A stretch of DNA of 64,000 nucleotides from Ascidia mentula (GCA_947561715.1 OX387203.1:10974001-11038000); one strand, 5' to 3'; positions 21,301-35,500 are shown, counted from the first letter of the stretch. Program-made: numbers and translations. The notes: generated from the letters alone by a model not told the origin.

Positions 21301-22332
21301 TGACTGAAGAGAGAGCAAGGAAAAAAGGCGTATAAATCCTCATCGACACAGTCAAAGCTATTGTACCAAAATTGGCGAATGGTTTCCGAAGCAATTTTAT
21401 GTGTTAATTATTAAAATTAGGTTTGTTATGTATTGTGAATCGCTGACATGCTGCAGTGTTTCTACCACTTGATGCTAACTTTTGTCCTGCGAGAGATTTT
21501 CTATTGTCATTCCCAAGAGATTTTTTTGTATAAAGAAATTTATTGGCCACCTACTGTCGTAACATTTTACATTTGTTTGAGTCCACCAAACTTATAACTG
21601 GCCGACTGTTTTGGTTTGACAACTTCTAGACTGGTTTATACGAATCCGACTTCCCAAAGTCCAAATGGTCCAAAAACGTTTGTTGTCAGCGTAATGCTGT
21701 GTTGAAGGCAGGGTATCGGTATAAATCACCCGAATACAGTGAAGTCTTCTTTGTACCTTGAAAATTCCAAACGGCAATACAGCACGTTTTTCTAGCATAA
21801 AAGCACTGATTACTCAAAAAGTATTGGGCGTGTAACTGTGACGCAATACACGAAACAATAATGGCGTTTTGTCAATCGAAGTTACAATATTGTAGAAATC
21901 GTAGTGGATGACTTCCGTTCTCGTCCCAATTATTCGATACTTTTTCATTGTTGCCATTTATACTAACAGTTGCAGGAATCCCGCTTTTTAATACATTTCA
22001 TGGCACAAAAAATGACGTCTAGTCGATCAGTTATAGAAATCCATGGTAAAATACGGTAAGACCAGTACGTTTCGAGCGTAAACCTTAACTAATCCCATAT
22101 ATTCACATGGCAACAATTACAGCATTGTTGAAGCCGCCATTACATTCCAACACTGCTGGAATGTAATTTGCTTGTGTAAAGCGTTGCGATAGAAGATAAT
22201 TTATGCACAGATGTTAGGTTATATTCTTGACTTTTAATCATTTCTACCGAAATCGAGATATATGCGTTTCAAAGAGTGTATGACATCTTTATAGTTCTGC
22301 TGGTTGGAGTTTGGAGTAGGCCTACCTTACGT

Positions 22333-22410
22333 CAGAGATTCTCAAACCTTTTAGGCTCACGGCACACTTGGATCCTCTTAATTAGTTTACGGCACACCAA
22401 GCTTTTAAGT
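22333..22410 (+). mobile_element. hAT-terminus-like fragment
   Basis: CAGAGATTCTCAAACC, then TTTTAGGCTCACGGCACAC, then a second ACGGCACACC, resembles the CAGNGRTTCTCAAACTTTT..CTCACGGC ends of many animal hAT elements. The other end was not located. Confidence 0.4.
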
Positions 22411-23727
22411 TAGTTCAAGTTCCAAAAGGAACAACAGGCGGGCTTAGTTAAGTAAACGAATTGCTTTGATTCGGGGTTGCTTTTAGTTCTGAATGTTGAT
22501 CGTTGATTAATTCAGTCATGAAGAAAAGCGACAATTGCAGTGGAAGCCTATACCATTTTAAATAAAAGTGTGTGGGGAATTTTTTATCAAAAAAGTTTGA
22601 GTAAACCTGCTTTTGAGTTTCATGTAAATGTCGAGGTTCTGTGACAAATACCATGTCAAAATGAAGATCGATAGACAGGTTGTGCTTCAAAGTGTTTCTG
22701 TATAAAGGTTGTACAGACGGAAATGCGTGACTTGTTGCAAAACAAATCGTTTAATGACATTTCAAGCATTACACATTTGAATTGTTACGTCATAACTGAG
22801 CATATAGGATATGATTTGCATTACACGTTGCAATTATTTTTTCTGTGTGTGACTTAGCTGATTGTTTTCTCAATTGTTAAACTTAAATACAAGATTTAAT
22901 TTTGTTTTAGACATATATATCATAAATTGCATGTAAATATAAATGCACTGTTATTTTGGAGTTGGTTTATCCGGAAATGCGCCTATTTCCGACGAAATTT
23001 AAGGCACGAATTATTTGCAATATTTTTCCATGGGTAAAGCGTTTAGCTTTTCAAATATTATGGATTATTTTACCCGATTTTTCTACGGATAAAAGTTTTT
23101 AACACATGTCGTAATTCGGATTTGGGTAAGTTTTCTGATTCAACCGTGTATTCATACACTACACCACGATTCAGTTACATGTTATTTAATGAACAACTAC
23201 CTTGCAGTCAATTACTTGTTTAACTGCATTGTACTTTGTTGCACCGTAATCACTCAACTGATTGACAACCATTATTGCTGCGCCTCTGACGTCACAGTCA
23301 ATTATCTCGTTTATCGCTTAGTGTTTTTTGGGGAAATCTGTGAACAGGGTTAGATATACCCGTGTGCAGAGGTATTTTGGACCAAGAGGATCCAGGTTGA
23401 CGGATTGACAAAAGTCGTTCGACAAAATTTTAAACGCGGATAACTTTATGGTAGAGGATGATTTTAACGATGTCAAGTTTTTGTTTAATTAAGGCTAATA
23501 GCGATTTACCACCAGAAACACATTGAAACACATTATCAGACAATCCGGAATATTGTCTCCCGGATATGTTTGGAAAATTGGATCCGGATTTAATTCTACA
23601 TATACTATACAGCCTAATTTCACATTTCGTAGAAACGACGACATATTTCAGAATATTTCATAGCATCCATGAAATAAAAGATTGCGCAAGCATCTTATTT
23701 ATTTTGGATGTTTGGACAAAGTTTGTG

Positions 23728-24136
23728 AGCTATGCGGCTATTGTTACGTAACCAGTAATTTGAGGAGGGTTTATTATGGTATGTCATCACCAGTATCCTG
23801 GCAAAGCACTTTTGTGTTTGAAAAAACATACACCGAGATATAATTGTGAAGAAGTTTCTTGTCTTTTTACCGTCATAACAACTCGTGTTGGTGGAAGTCT
23901 TTCAGTCAGGTATACAACCTGTGTCCAATGTGTGATGTCATCTAGATGAAAGGCTTATATTAGCTGGTCGGAATGCTGTCTGTCTACCTGATAAAAGTGG
24001 TTACAAAAATTTGTCAGTCTTGTCAAAATAAAAAGTTTTCTTTTCATTAGGAATTTTTGCACTAAATTTTAATAGTGTGCATTCCTGTTACAACTCAACG
24101 TCGACAGAAGATAGAAGCTGTGAGCAGTTTCTCAAA
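23728..24136 (+). repeat. Duplicated upstream block A of the fibrocystin-L cluster
   Basis: Shares with 26063-26489 a series of words in the same order: GTAAC(C)(A/T)GTAATTTGA, TTATGGTA, ACAG/CCAGTA, TTTGTGAAGAAGTTT(C/A)TTGTC and CATAACA. Each block then leads into an ATG-plus-signal-peptide exon. The block is read as a duplicated promoter region; similarity is moderate, so the duplication is not recent. Confidence 0.5.
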
Positions 24137-24182
24137 ATGGAGAAAACACGTTTTCTTCTCTTCTTGCTTGTTGCCGTACAAG
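24137..24182 (+). CDS. Orphan signal-peptide first exon of a fibrocystin-L-like gene (copy A)
   Basis: ATG at 24137 encodes MEKTRFLLFLLVAVQ and ends in phase 1 at G|GTATT. It parallels the first exons at 26490 (MKGTSFLLVLFLAAQ) and 55552 (MERRYFLLLLLVTQ) in length, hydrophobic core, terminal Gln codon and splice phase. No exon 2 (GGTxGATRL motif) follows before the next first exon at 26490. It is therefore either an alternative first exon and promoter of the gene at 26490-53853, or what is left of a third tandem copy. The upstream and intronic sequences around it are also duplicated at the 26.5-kb exon. Confidence 0.6.
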
Positions 24183-24350
24183 GTATTGATTTTAATTTAT
24201 CGGCATTAATTTATCAATTCCATTATTTATTGGTTTTATTTTTGCCCAAACACGACAACGAACATTACAGTGTTAAATAATCGGAAAGCGTTACAGTGGA
24301 GCGTCACCCGTGGTCTAAGCATCAATAATACATACAACTTTATTGTAAAG

Positions 24351-24730
24351 CAGAGGTTCTCAACAGGAGGTCCACAATGCGTAGTGAAAAGGTCTATGGC
24401 AACCTCCGAATACGTTCATTGAGTGATTGATTAATCATGATTTTTGAAAATATCTACGTATTTCATCAAGATAGGCCAGAAAACATGCTATTTACAGCAA
24501 CACATAAACGTGAAACCAAAATCGCAAATCAGAGCGATAAAAGATATTTTGAAACGCGCCCACCCTGATGATGTCATCGGCCAACACAAAAACACATCGG
24601 CCAACACAAAACATAAACCTCATGTATTTGCGTGATAATGTGAATCTGATCCTTTAGAGTCAAATGAAAACTTGGATTCTTTTTGGTAGCAACATAAAAC
24701 TACTAAACTGTGGTAGTTTTTCAACCGCTG
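24351..24730. mobile_element. hAT-like MITE remnant
   Basis: The left end CAGAGGTTCTCAAC and right end AGTTTTTCAACCGCTG are imperfect inverted repeats of the common hAT type (CAGNGGTTCTCAAC). No 8-bp target duplication matches. A further end-like phrase, AAGGTTGAGAATCCCTAG, lies at 24912-24929, so the true right boundary may be there. Confidence 0.4.
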
Positions 24731-24749
24731 GTCTGTTAATTTTATCTAC

Positions 24750-26489
24750 CGGTCCCAGTTTTAACTCATTCCACAATGAATTGATTTCTTCTGACACAAA
24801 GTGCGTACTTTTGTCTTGTTAAATATTCTTTTTTTGTCAATACGTTCATATTACGTTTTAGTTTAGGTTTTGCATTGTCACTGGGCGTAAATATAATTTG
24901 TTTCGACGCAAGGTTGAGAATCCCTAGTTTCAGGCTTTCAGGCAACTTCTTAATTTTGTCAAATGCAATTATGTGAACTAGTCGTGTCTTGTAAGGGCAA
25001 AGTTCATACATGTCTAGGTGTAAACGCGTCTCGTGCCAACCATCAAAATACATGATGTTTATATTCCACGCTCAGAACAATTGATGCTCAGCTGTGAATG
25101 GAACCAATTCGTGAGAATCCTTTCACTTTTAAATGAGCGTGTTCGTTCAGGCAATGCGACACTTTGTTTAAAGCAACCTTTGTTAATATGTGATGACAAC
25201 GCACAGCTGTTGATGCCACTGTTTATGGAAACAAAATATTTCTTTTAATTTGACCTTGCATAATATATGGCAACATATTAGTTTTTTAATATTGGATTCG
25301 GCCCTTCAAAGATAAAATCAAAACAACTTCCTATTCTTGTGATATGATTTTATTTTCAGGAATAATACGTAGTGCGATTGGACGCTTGTTGCAGTAGGGG
25401 GATGTATTGTTTTGTTCTATTTATAGCGATAAAAACAAACGCAATACAAGGGAATTTATCGGTTGTTCTACATCAAATTTAATTGAGTTTGTGCCCAAGC
25501 CGTAAGCATGGTCGCTACCATTTAAGTAACAAGTTGCCCAAAACGTCCAGCTATTACTTGCCATACCTTCAGTTTTATTTGGTTGGTGTAACTCAAGCCT
25601 TTTGTTACTGGCCTATACGATTGCTATGAACTGCCGGTATGATCCTACCTGTTCACAAAGTGGTAATTACGGTCTGGGTTTGGCCATGCCATTGTTGGAC
25701 GCTTATATGTTGAGTCCTGAATTTAAAATAGTGGAAAATGGCGCAGTGGAATAAAGAAATATAATACGAGAGGTATTCATTTACAATTACACCAAATGTT
25801 GATCTAAAAATCTGGTAAAACGTGTCATGTGATTGGCAACATCGTTTAGAGCGTTCGGTTCGTGTATTGAGTAAAAAATCTGAGTAGCCCTGGTTAATTC
25901 GTAACCTGTATAACTTTGTATTAAATTCAGGTGCGGTAAAAAGGTCTAGTGCAACTAATGTACAGATACAGACATTTAGGTTCAAATGCAAAATTGCATC
26001 GAGGAAATGTTTTGGCGAGCTGTTTATGATCCTGTTATTCATTTAATATCCCTTTGTAATGCAATCCGAAGAGCTGCTATAATAAGGTTGACCCGATGTT
26101 GCGTAACCTGTAATTTGAACCTATGTTATGGTACCAACAGTACCCTGCTGTCGAGTCGCTATTGTGTTTACCAAAGCCCTTACTTCCAGATTTATTTGTG
26201 AAGAAGTTTATTGTCTCTGGAGCACCATAACAGTGCGTGCTTGTTAAAGCTCACCACTCGGAATTTACTTGTTGAAATGTCGTTACTGTCAAATATGTCG
26301 TTTTTGAACGGTTAGAAAGTATCGCAGAAGGCGTTCTGGTAAAATATTGTCTGTTAAAAATGTTGGGTACTTTGTTGCATATCAGGTACATTTTCTTAAG
26401 ACCAGGTTTGTAAACAAGGTTTTAAATTTGTAAGTTGAAAAATATACCGGAAGGATAAAAAGAACTTATATTTCTTGCATTTCGATGCA
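24750..26489. other. Spacer between duplicated first exons
   Basis: No exon was found. The block at 25140-25200 (GCGACACTTTGTTTAAAGCAACC, cited in part, then TTTGTTAATATGTGATGACAACGC) is related to 27068-27130, inside intron 1 of the next gene. The duplication therefore covered upstream sequence, first exon and part of intron 1. The segment 26063-26489 is the second upstream block. Confidence 0.5.
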
Positions 26490-26535
26490 ATGAAGGGGAC
26501 AAGTTTTCTTCTCGTCCTGTTCCTTGCTGCGCAAG
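26490..26535 (+). other. Copy B exon 1: signal peptide
   Basis: MKGTSFLLVLFLAAQ: a basic residue, a hydrophobic core, then small residues before the phase-1 donor CAAG|GTAAT. The mature protein would begin in exon 2 (GYSNGTKVDYVSPNYGG), which is the start of the first IPT/TIG domain. Confidence 0.85.
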
Positions 26536-29500
26536 GTAATTAACCATAACAGTTATTACAATCACTTTTACAGTTAATAGTTTCAGGCTTAAGCGTTGCC
26601 TAAAGAGGCCATGTATTCTCCAATGAGGCTGCTGGTTCGTAATTTGATCTTTCACTTGGAAAAAAACCATGCACACACTTCAAATGTTGTGTCTCATACA
26701 TTTATGATATTTTATCTGCACGAAAGTATTTGGAAAGTCCAATGTGAAGTTTATAGATAGCATTAACTTTGAATTGCCTATTGCATTTGGGAGTAGTTTA
26801 ACTTGTGATGCACTAAATGTCTGGATTAAAAAAAATAAAAGCGGTGTTAACACAACTAGAGTAGCTTTCTATTGCAAAGAACCTAAAAATCAACAAGATA
26901 TGTGCTCAACGATAATACGCAGAAAAGGATAACCTGGTTAAACAACATAGTTCTGCTTTACTGCAAAACATTACGATCTGTGTTGGCAACAACCTTCAAA
27001 CATTAGCGAAATCTCGAACTGAATAAAGGGGACTGACTTACAACCTTTTGCCTGATGGCAGTGTTTTTGTTCACTGGCAATTCGACACTTTGTGTTTCAG
27101 CAACCTTTGTTCTATGTGATGACAACGCGTTATGGTGACGTGTGAAAGGAATTGATTGTTTGTGTCTGTTAACGTGACTATACACTTTTGAGAAAGGTTG
27201 TTAAAGTGACTGAGACAATGCCTGGGCTTTATTAAATGTTTTATCACAACAATACAAACTACCAGGCACCAGTCAGAATCACGCATTGTAAGCAGAAATA
27301 AACTTAAATACAATTGGGCATTATGTGCTGCTATACCTATTGGGAGATTTGTTTACCACTAACGGGGTTTGAACTTTGATATGTTTGTTGCTTTGATCCA
27401 GTTGGTCTCTCTGCAAACAGCTGATTTTCCTTTTTCTTGGATTGTCGGTGTCGGTCGGATATTTATCTAATATCTTATAATATGCGTCGCAACCAAATAA
27501 ACCGTCAACAACAAAAATATAGTTTTTGTGCAACGTTATTTTAAGGCTGATTTGGTTCACCACAAATAGTTAATGAGTAAAACCAAACGTATCTATTACG
27601 CTAATATCCCAAAACATTTATGAGGGGTATCAAGTACTGAAAAATTAAACGTGGTGCGGATATTTTTCGCAAAGTTTTTTAATTAAAGATTATATAGTGA
27701 CAAATGGGTAAAAGTGTGTCCACTTTTAACATAGGGTTGATTTGTACATTTTAGCCGGATATAGCAACGGGACAAAAGTTGATTATGTCTCCCCTAATTA
27801 CGGTGGAACGAATGGAGCAACAAGATTGATGATACATGGCTCAAGTTAGTAGTACTCGAACAACTGTGAAGATAAGTTTGTGCAAGAGTACTTGCAACTA
27901 ATATTTGATGACTTTTTACATTTCCACTAAACTTGTTCGTTATTTGAAACCCTCTAGGCTTTCCTGTTGATCTGTCGCTGACCTCAAATGATCCCGACAA
28001 GGAGGTTCGTCTCATTAACTCCTTCAACGAATATGATTGTGAAGTTCACCAAGAAGAGAGCGACGAGACACAACTGGTTTGCTACACGAGGTATTCATAT
28101 GTGAATGTTATAGTAATTCCTTTGCTGCAGGATGATACTTTGATTGAAAAATAATGTGAGGACAAGTTCGTTACAAAATTTGCTTCTTTTAGAAAACAAA
28201 CATGAAAAGGTTTGTTTAGCCAAAAATAGGTATTTTTATTGACATTCGTATAGGGGAGTTGCACTGTACATATAAATAAACCAGAATACGACAGCACACA
28301 TACGCTTTCTTGTTATTAAATGCATACAAAATGAAACAAAACTTATTCATAAACTTACTGCACTTGTAAAATGTGTCATTAAAACAATGATTTTAAACGC
28401 TGTTGAATTGCTAACCTTAATTTATTTCATTTCTTTGCAGACCGATGGAAGCTGGTACTTACCGTGTACGTGTCCGGTCCAAAGGAATCTGGTTGAATTC
28501 TGGGGATTATTGCAACAACAATTGGAAGGACTGGAGATGCTCGTTCTATGTAAAGATTGTAATATGTTTTCTCGGCGGAGAACATCCACTGAACAAAGCA
28601 ATCACTCATGCATAAAATAAAGCATTTTTGTCCACAAAAAAAGCTTCTGGAATTATATTTTAAAGTTTGTTGTTGTGTATTAGGTTAACAAATGGCGCAC
28701 ACCTTTAATTTCTGCCCTTGACTGGGTTACGGGTGAACCCCAAAGCGTATTGAAAATATCTGGTCGGATCCACACAACTCTCACATCTTCTGCTGTGGAT
28801 GCATCGGAAAATGGGGAAACAGCTCGAATCGTGAGGGTCTGGATGACGTCAGGAACTTGCGAATTGTTCAACGGAACAGACAACCTGTAAGATGAACAAT
28901 GAAAGCCGCGGGTTTTCTGGAAACACACAATTTACATCAATTGTTTGTAGTCTCGGTGTTGAGTTGTCCAGTGAAACATCACGGTGGGGTTACTTGAACT
29001 GCAAGATTTCGAGCTCCTACGTCGGAAACCAGAATATTTCTTTCATTGTCGATGGTTCGTTTGGAAGATCACTTTCATATTTGACAACTCGCAAAGTTAG
29101 CGCAGACGACAGGATCTACATGATACAAACATACGCCGGTAAGTGTTTGGCTACGTGTCTCTAAAATTAAAACCAGACTGAAAAATTAACATGTATTTAC
29201 ATTAAAGCAGATGAGTTTTACGACGCAAATAAATATTCAAAACAACGCTACAATAATCAGTTAAAACAATTTATATGACGCAGCAGTCTTAAGAAAGCCA
29301 AGAATGACTTTAGAGATTTAACGCGTTTAAATCCTCATATTTATCTGCCAAAATATTCAATTTGGCTTAATCCTAACAACCCATGCAATCTTAGTGGTTG
29401 ATGACGTCAGTCCTAAGGAAGGAGGTACACTTGGTGGAACGATTCTCACTGTCACTGGAAATTATTTTGACAATCTCTCCGGAATTGCCGCAAGGGTGCG

Positions 29501-32500
29501 TGTTTATAATAATGCTCTTCTCTTTTAGTCAAACAATATATGCTGACAAAAAAAGAGAATAGAAATGTTTTAGCTTTTACTGTTCTTTTGTCTGATATGT
29601 TGATTCTTTTTGTGGGATGATAGAAATATACGTTCAAACATTACTTACAGTTTAAAATAACAGTTCAATAAATACAGGTCTTGGTGGGCGGAAGTGAATG
29701 CGATGTTAAGTCTGTAACTGACACCGAGATCAAATGCACAACTCCACAAATTACAGCGAAGCCGTTGTACAGTGGAGGACGCGGATTTTTGGTTGAAGTT
29801 TTCTTGGACGAGACAAACATTGACTCCGATCTCAGTGCAGTAACTCCAAGTAAGATACCATTAAACAACTTTTAACGTTCCTTCTGTTTATCACATCTCT
29901 ACAATTCACATTATAAATTTGGTAGTAAATTAAACAAAATCGTAATTTGAATGACACCCTTCTTTTTTGTAGGTTTCACCTACTTCCAAGATTCCTCCCA
30001 TTTTGGAACTATCAATCACAACAGCTTTCTTGCTCGCATTCGTGGCTTTTTTGTCCCTGCAAGAACGGGAAACTACAAGTTTTCAGTAAAAGCCGACGAT
30101 GAAGCGAAACTTTATCTCAACAAGAATGGACAAGATCCGGCAACAAAAGTAAATATCTTTTCTATGACAATTTAAGAAACCAATTTTTTTCAATGTTGAG
30201 TTTTCACGTATGATGTGATGTGCAGGAACTGATCGTAGAATCTGCTTCTGGATCAACATACACCGATAGTGTGGCTGTGCTTCTAAATGCTGGAACTGAA
30301 TATTATTTTGAAATACGACACGTGGATCATACATCATCATCTCATGTTCATCTTAAAGTGTACGGGGATACTACAGACTACACACCAGACGAAACATGTA
30401 AATTGCGACGTTTTAGAACAAATATACAACAAATTGTTTACTAAATTGGTTTAAGATAAGTTTTTTTCATTGGAAATTGTTTTTCTAAACAAAATGGACA
30501 AAAACCCATTTGTGATTGCTTTTGATAGCTTGGGCGGTTTCGGACGAACATACGATTGGCATCTCTTCTGACGTGGTACAAGAGCAACAGACCGTAGCGT
30601 TTGAACAATGGGCAACACAGACCGCTGTTAACTCAGTTTGGGAACTTACATTAGTTTGCAGTGACCCTTGTGTGGACGCATTCCAATTGAAACTGTTCGA
30701 GACTTCAACAGGTTGGAAAATTTTTTCCGCTTTTTCGCTGGTTTTGTCGAAGTAAAAAGTCTTTGTGTTTTTATTTTCGCTTTGTATCTTGTACCTTTCT
30801 GGCAACTAATTGATGTGAACATTTGCAATTTGTAACACAAGAGATAATGATGCACTTTCTTTGCAGTTCCGATCCCATACGGCTCGGAACCCTCGGCAGT
30901 TGAAAGTGCATTAAACAATCTTATTGCACTTAACGGTGAAACTGTAAGTGTCACAGGAACCGAAAGCACTTACACCATCACATTTTCATCGCCAAGAGGT
31001 AAGAATATAATAAACCTTTAATAAGAAAAACTTTGGAAGTGCAACACTATTTTGCCCCACCTTTTTATATAATCATGTTTAAATATCTTTAAAATTCAAA
31101 CTAGTATCATTGTTCATTCCTCCATTTAGTTCCTTGTAAAATATTTCTAAAGCGAGAAAATCACTTTTTACCGTAGGAAAAATGCCACTCATTGCACAAA
31201 GTTCGGGTGCGTCGCTAACTGTTGATGCAACAGAAACTACAGAAGGTGTTCCTGATCTTAACACAGTCACATTCCAAGTGAACGGTTATGTGTCAGAGAG
31301 TGTTGCTTATGATGCTAATGAGCAGACTGTTGCAAATGCCGTGAAGGGACTCTTCGGACCAAAATGTCCACCAGAAATTGAATCTGGGCTTGCGGCTAAC
31401 TATCTCTCATATCTGTGAGTATTCTTTTAGTATTATATACAGATTTGGTCTTTTCCAGTAATTATTTACGAAGGTTGATTTATTAATGCAAATGTTCGCT
31501 AAGTGCTTCAGGTGTGATAAATGGTATCTATAACCCACAATCCACTTGTCGCAATTAAGGGGGCAGCAAATTATGTCAAAACTTTAATGACTTTACGTGC
31601 CAACAAAAATATATTGACCTTTACCGTCGCGGCTAACCCGTCATTTGCATATTATTGGGTAAATTGATATATTTGGCGGACATCAAGATACTTTTAACCT
31701 TTCTTGCTGTCGCAACACAACCCAGGACGTATGACAGTAAGTATTGGAACACGAACTCGTACATATCACATAGCGAAACTTTTGTGAGGACGGATACGAC
31801 TTTGTGAGAATCTATTGCACATTTTTTCTTTTCAGGAATATGGAGACTGAGTCAGCTTCCATTGCAACAAGATCAAGTGAAGATTCATTTTGTGGTTTAT
31901 ACTCAGCCAAAAATCCAGCCTATCTTTATAACGATGTAGATGGCTATTCAGCTGCACAGTTTCCCTCGGTATTAGAAACATAAAATTACATTGGTTTGCA
32001 TGTTTTCTCTGATTTCGTTTTATTGGCACATAGAGGTGGTTTTGCATAAGTTACAGTTCGCATTTTCTTTGTTTTTAGCTTTGTTTTGCATACAACGGTG
32101 ACATAAGTGATCAAATTCGTATCACATATCGTTACGTTGATTTTGAAACCGACGAAGTACGTACAAGTACACTGGAGCGCTTCTATAATGTTGATTTCGT
32201 CAACACAGAAAATTGGAAACATGTTTGTGTGGATATAAATGCTTTACTGACTGGGGGTAAGAAACATTTAAGATCTACCTTGAAGCGAACAATCCGTGCC
32301 TGTGACAATTTGAGTTTTATGATGTACTTTTACAGTTACTAAATCTTTTTTTCAACCATGTTCGAAACATTTTCAGCTCAACCAAATGGTGGAACCTTCC
32401 AAGTGCTCGCTCTATATGTGACGGCAGGTTCTGATGCCGACCGTGATTTGTACGTCGACAATGTTCTGATCTCCTCTACAGCGAAGTACAACACCAACGA

Positions 32501-35500
32501 AAGAGATGGTGGCAATTCCTTTATTTTCTGATGATGTTAAATATGTGTTATAATATATTCGTTTTTCCTTTAAGCTCACATCAACAGAATCAGACCCTCG
32601 GCCGTTCCTTCCATCAAACTTTCTACAGTGACTGTTGTCAAAACTGCTGGAACCGCGAATGCCAACCTCACCTACCAAGTCACCTTCGAACCAATCGATT
32701 GCGGGAACAACTTTCCTTTGTTAGGTAACAAACTTTTTTGCACATTTGTGCTCAGTAAAAACTCTTTTTTGTCTCAGCAACATATATAGTTAATGGCCTT
32801 TACTGATGATACCCGTATTTCATTTCTACAACCTTATGTAATGTTGATATTTTGCTTTCTAGGTGTTGCATTTGGCACAAAGAATACCGTATCGCCCGAT
32901 GAAATTTATGACTGGGGTTCAAACTCAAAGGTTAGGGTCCACTGCTTTTTAAACACTCACAGCTATTATTCAGCAATAAAAATATGTAGGTTCGAGTACA
33001 ACGGAACGAGCAGGCAAGTACTCCAGTGACTGGCACGTTTGACCTCTCTTTTGAAAGCGGAAACTATGGTTCGGTGTCCGGTATATCATCCAGTGCAACC
33101 GAAGAAGATCTTGAGACACAAATAGAAAACATGAACGGAATCAACGACGTGGATGTAGAGCGATCCGGAACGTGTTACGGGTGAGAATTACCGTCTTTCT
33201 GAGAAAAAAATATTTTATTGCTTTGATGCTCTTCATGCATACAAGTGAGAAATGTATGAAAACATGTACTTTGCTAAAAAAATAGGTTTTGCTACAAAAT
33301 GCTGTGGTATAGACAGACATTTACACGTCCTAAAACAGCCTTTAAATTGTGTAGTACAATGGTTGAATCTTTCATGGCGTAATTCGCGGTGTGTAATTAA
33401 ACCATGTTGTTTTGCAGATACTCGTGGAAAGTGACTTTCAAATCGCCTGGCGGTAAATATCCAACGTTATCTGTCACCGAAGGAAATCTTATGGGGAATA
33501 ACCCGACGGCAGCCGTGACTCAAGGAAGTGAAGGAGGTTTAATTATGGATCCAGCTTACGGGGATTTTTTCCGAACTGCCCACGAAAAACCACAGGTAAT
33601 ATTTCAAAGCGTTTTTTCAGTATGCGTTATAACAATATAGTTCCCAAACGCCGTTTTAATAATATTATTCATCTCCTTTTGCATGCTATCAATGCAGATA
33701 ATACATATGTTTCCTTATTATTCTTATTTATTTGAACAGGTTCAAGTTTTCATCAACAACGTGCCTTCCCACTGTAAGGGACTTTTTGACACAAGCAATC
33801 CCTCAAACTGTAACTTTGAGATGGCAAGTTCAGCAACACCCCAAGTTACAAATATTGCACCTTTAACTGGAGCCGCTGACACAGAAATAACCATAGAAGG
33901 TAAATATTTGTTATTTGAACGTTTGTTTTCACAAACAAACATTTTTTGCGATGTAAAGGATATCTTTGGAATTTTCTTTAAATCCTATCTTATCCAAATT
34001 ACTTTTAATATAATTATATGTCGGAATTTCACGATTTACAGGAAGTGGATTTGACGCATCATCCAACATCGTTCTTATCGGAGGAGTTGAATGCACTCCT
34101 TCATCTGAAAGTGAAACATCTATCACGTGTATACTTGGGAAATCACCCAGTGGTGCACAAGCTGTGTCTGTTCAGGCGCCTACAAAAGGTAAATTAATAT
34201 TTGGGTTATTTCAAATTGAGTAATATTAAGTATCATGACAACATCATTGTAATTGAATGAATAAATACTTTATTTCATTTAAAGGTTTCTCAAGCATTCC
34301 AACAGAAATGAACACTTTTACCGTCAACGGAGGTGTTACAACAATAACGCCCTCCAGTGGAAGCACTGCTGGTTGTACAACGGTCACCATCGCTGGGACT
34401 GGTTAGTATTTGAAATATCGTCAAAATTTTGATCCATATTTAGACTTCCTTTGTGTCAATTGTGATTTTTAGGTTTTGATTCCAGCAGCACGGTTTTATT
34501 TGGAACTCAATCATGCGAGGTTACTGAGGCTTCCTACAGCTCCATTACTTGCACTACTACAGCTGGGAGTGCTGGAACAGTTGACGTTACTGTCACCACA
34601 GCTGGGTCAGATGTAACCTCATCCGCAGCTTATGAATATAGTGAAGCGAGCACAGCCAGTGTTACAGACGTCACACCTCTCACCGTTACCGTGGATGGAG
34701 GTAATGAAGTGAATTAAACTAAAACGCATGTATTCTAATACCTTTTATTATTTTTTCATCACACAATAATAGTACCATATTTTGAAACTTATTGCGTAAG
34801 CCGATTTATGGAACTCTCGACCGCGTAATTCCGCTTTGTTTCATGTTTTGGTGCAAATTTTAACATTGTTTTAGAATATTAGTTTTCACAATATTTCTGG
34901 TAACCATAGTAACATAATATTGTACGGCTATGTCGAGGATTGTTGTTTACCACAGGAACAAATATAACCATTACTGGCACGAATTTCGGCACTACGAAAG
35001 GAAAGGTTAACCTCAGTGGGCACGCTGTGGATGTTGTTAGTTGGACGGATACCCAAATAGTGGTGAAGAGTCCTCCCCTGTCAGCTGGAAATTATAATCT
35101 TAACGTGATCCTCAACGACATTGGCTGTGCTACTGGCACGTGAGTACGAGAGGGCAACCATTTTCAGTAATTTAATTGGAATAAAACCTGTAAAGACCGG
35201 AAAGCACTTTTTAAATATTAACATAACTGTTTCTTATACAGAAACGTAATAACATATGAACTGAGCGTGACATCGATTAATCCGATAACTGGATCACTTG
35301 TTGGTGGAACGGAATTAACCGTCACAGGAACTGGTTTCACCTCTGGTATGAAAGTCTTGATTGGAGAAACACCATGTGACGTTACTGCAGTTACACCAAC
35401 CGAAACAACCTGCACCACCCAATCATCTGGTGTTACACATCTTGTCACAAACGATGGAAAACATCCAAGTAAAAATTAATTCAGTTTAAAGTTTAAAAAA

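Larger units (their letters stand above)
18420..24136. other. 5.7-kb intergenic region without a supported gene
   Basis: No exon chain, RNA gene or complete mobile element is recognised. Minor structures: a ~25-bp tandem doublet around CCATGAATGGCAAGC (19530-19580), a hairpin ATTACATTCCA/TGGAATGTAAT near 22140-22168, and a hAT-terminus-like phrase near 22333. The frame at 20567-20797 (minus) is the most protein-like in composition, but I recognise nothing in it. Confidence 0.4.

Noticed and set aside
18420-24136. CRISPR arrays, operons or prokaryotic-type systems
   Set aside because: Exon-intron structure and repeat content are animal; no regularly spaced direct repeats were seen.
28680-28928. 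Minus-strand frame also present at 58656-58979
   Set aside because: It is the antisense shadow of the duplicated exon 5 of the fibrocystin-L-like genes; its repetition only reflects that duplication.
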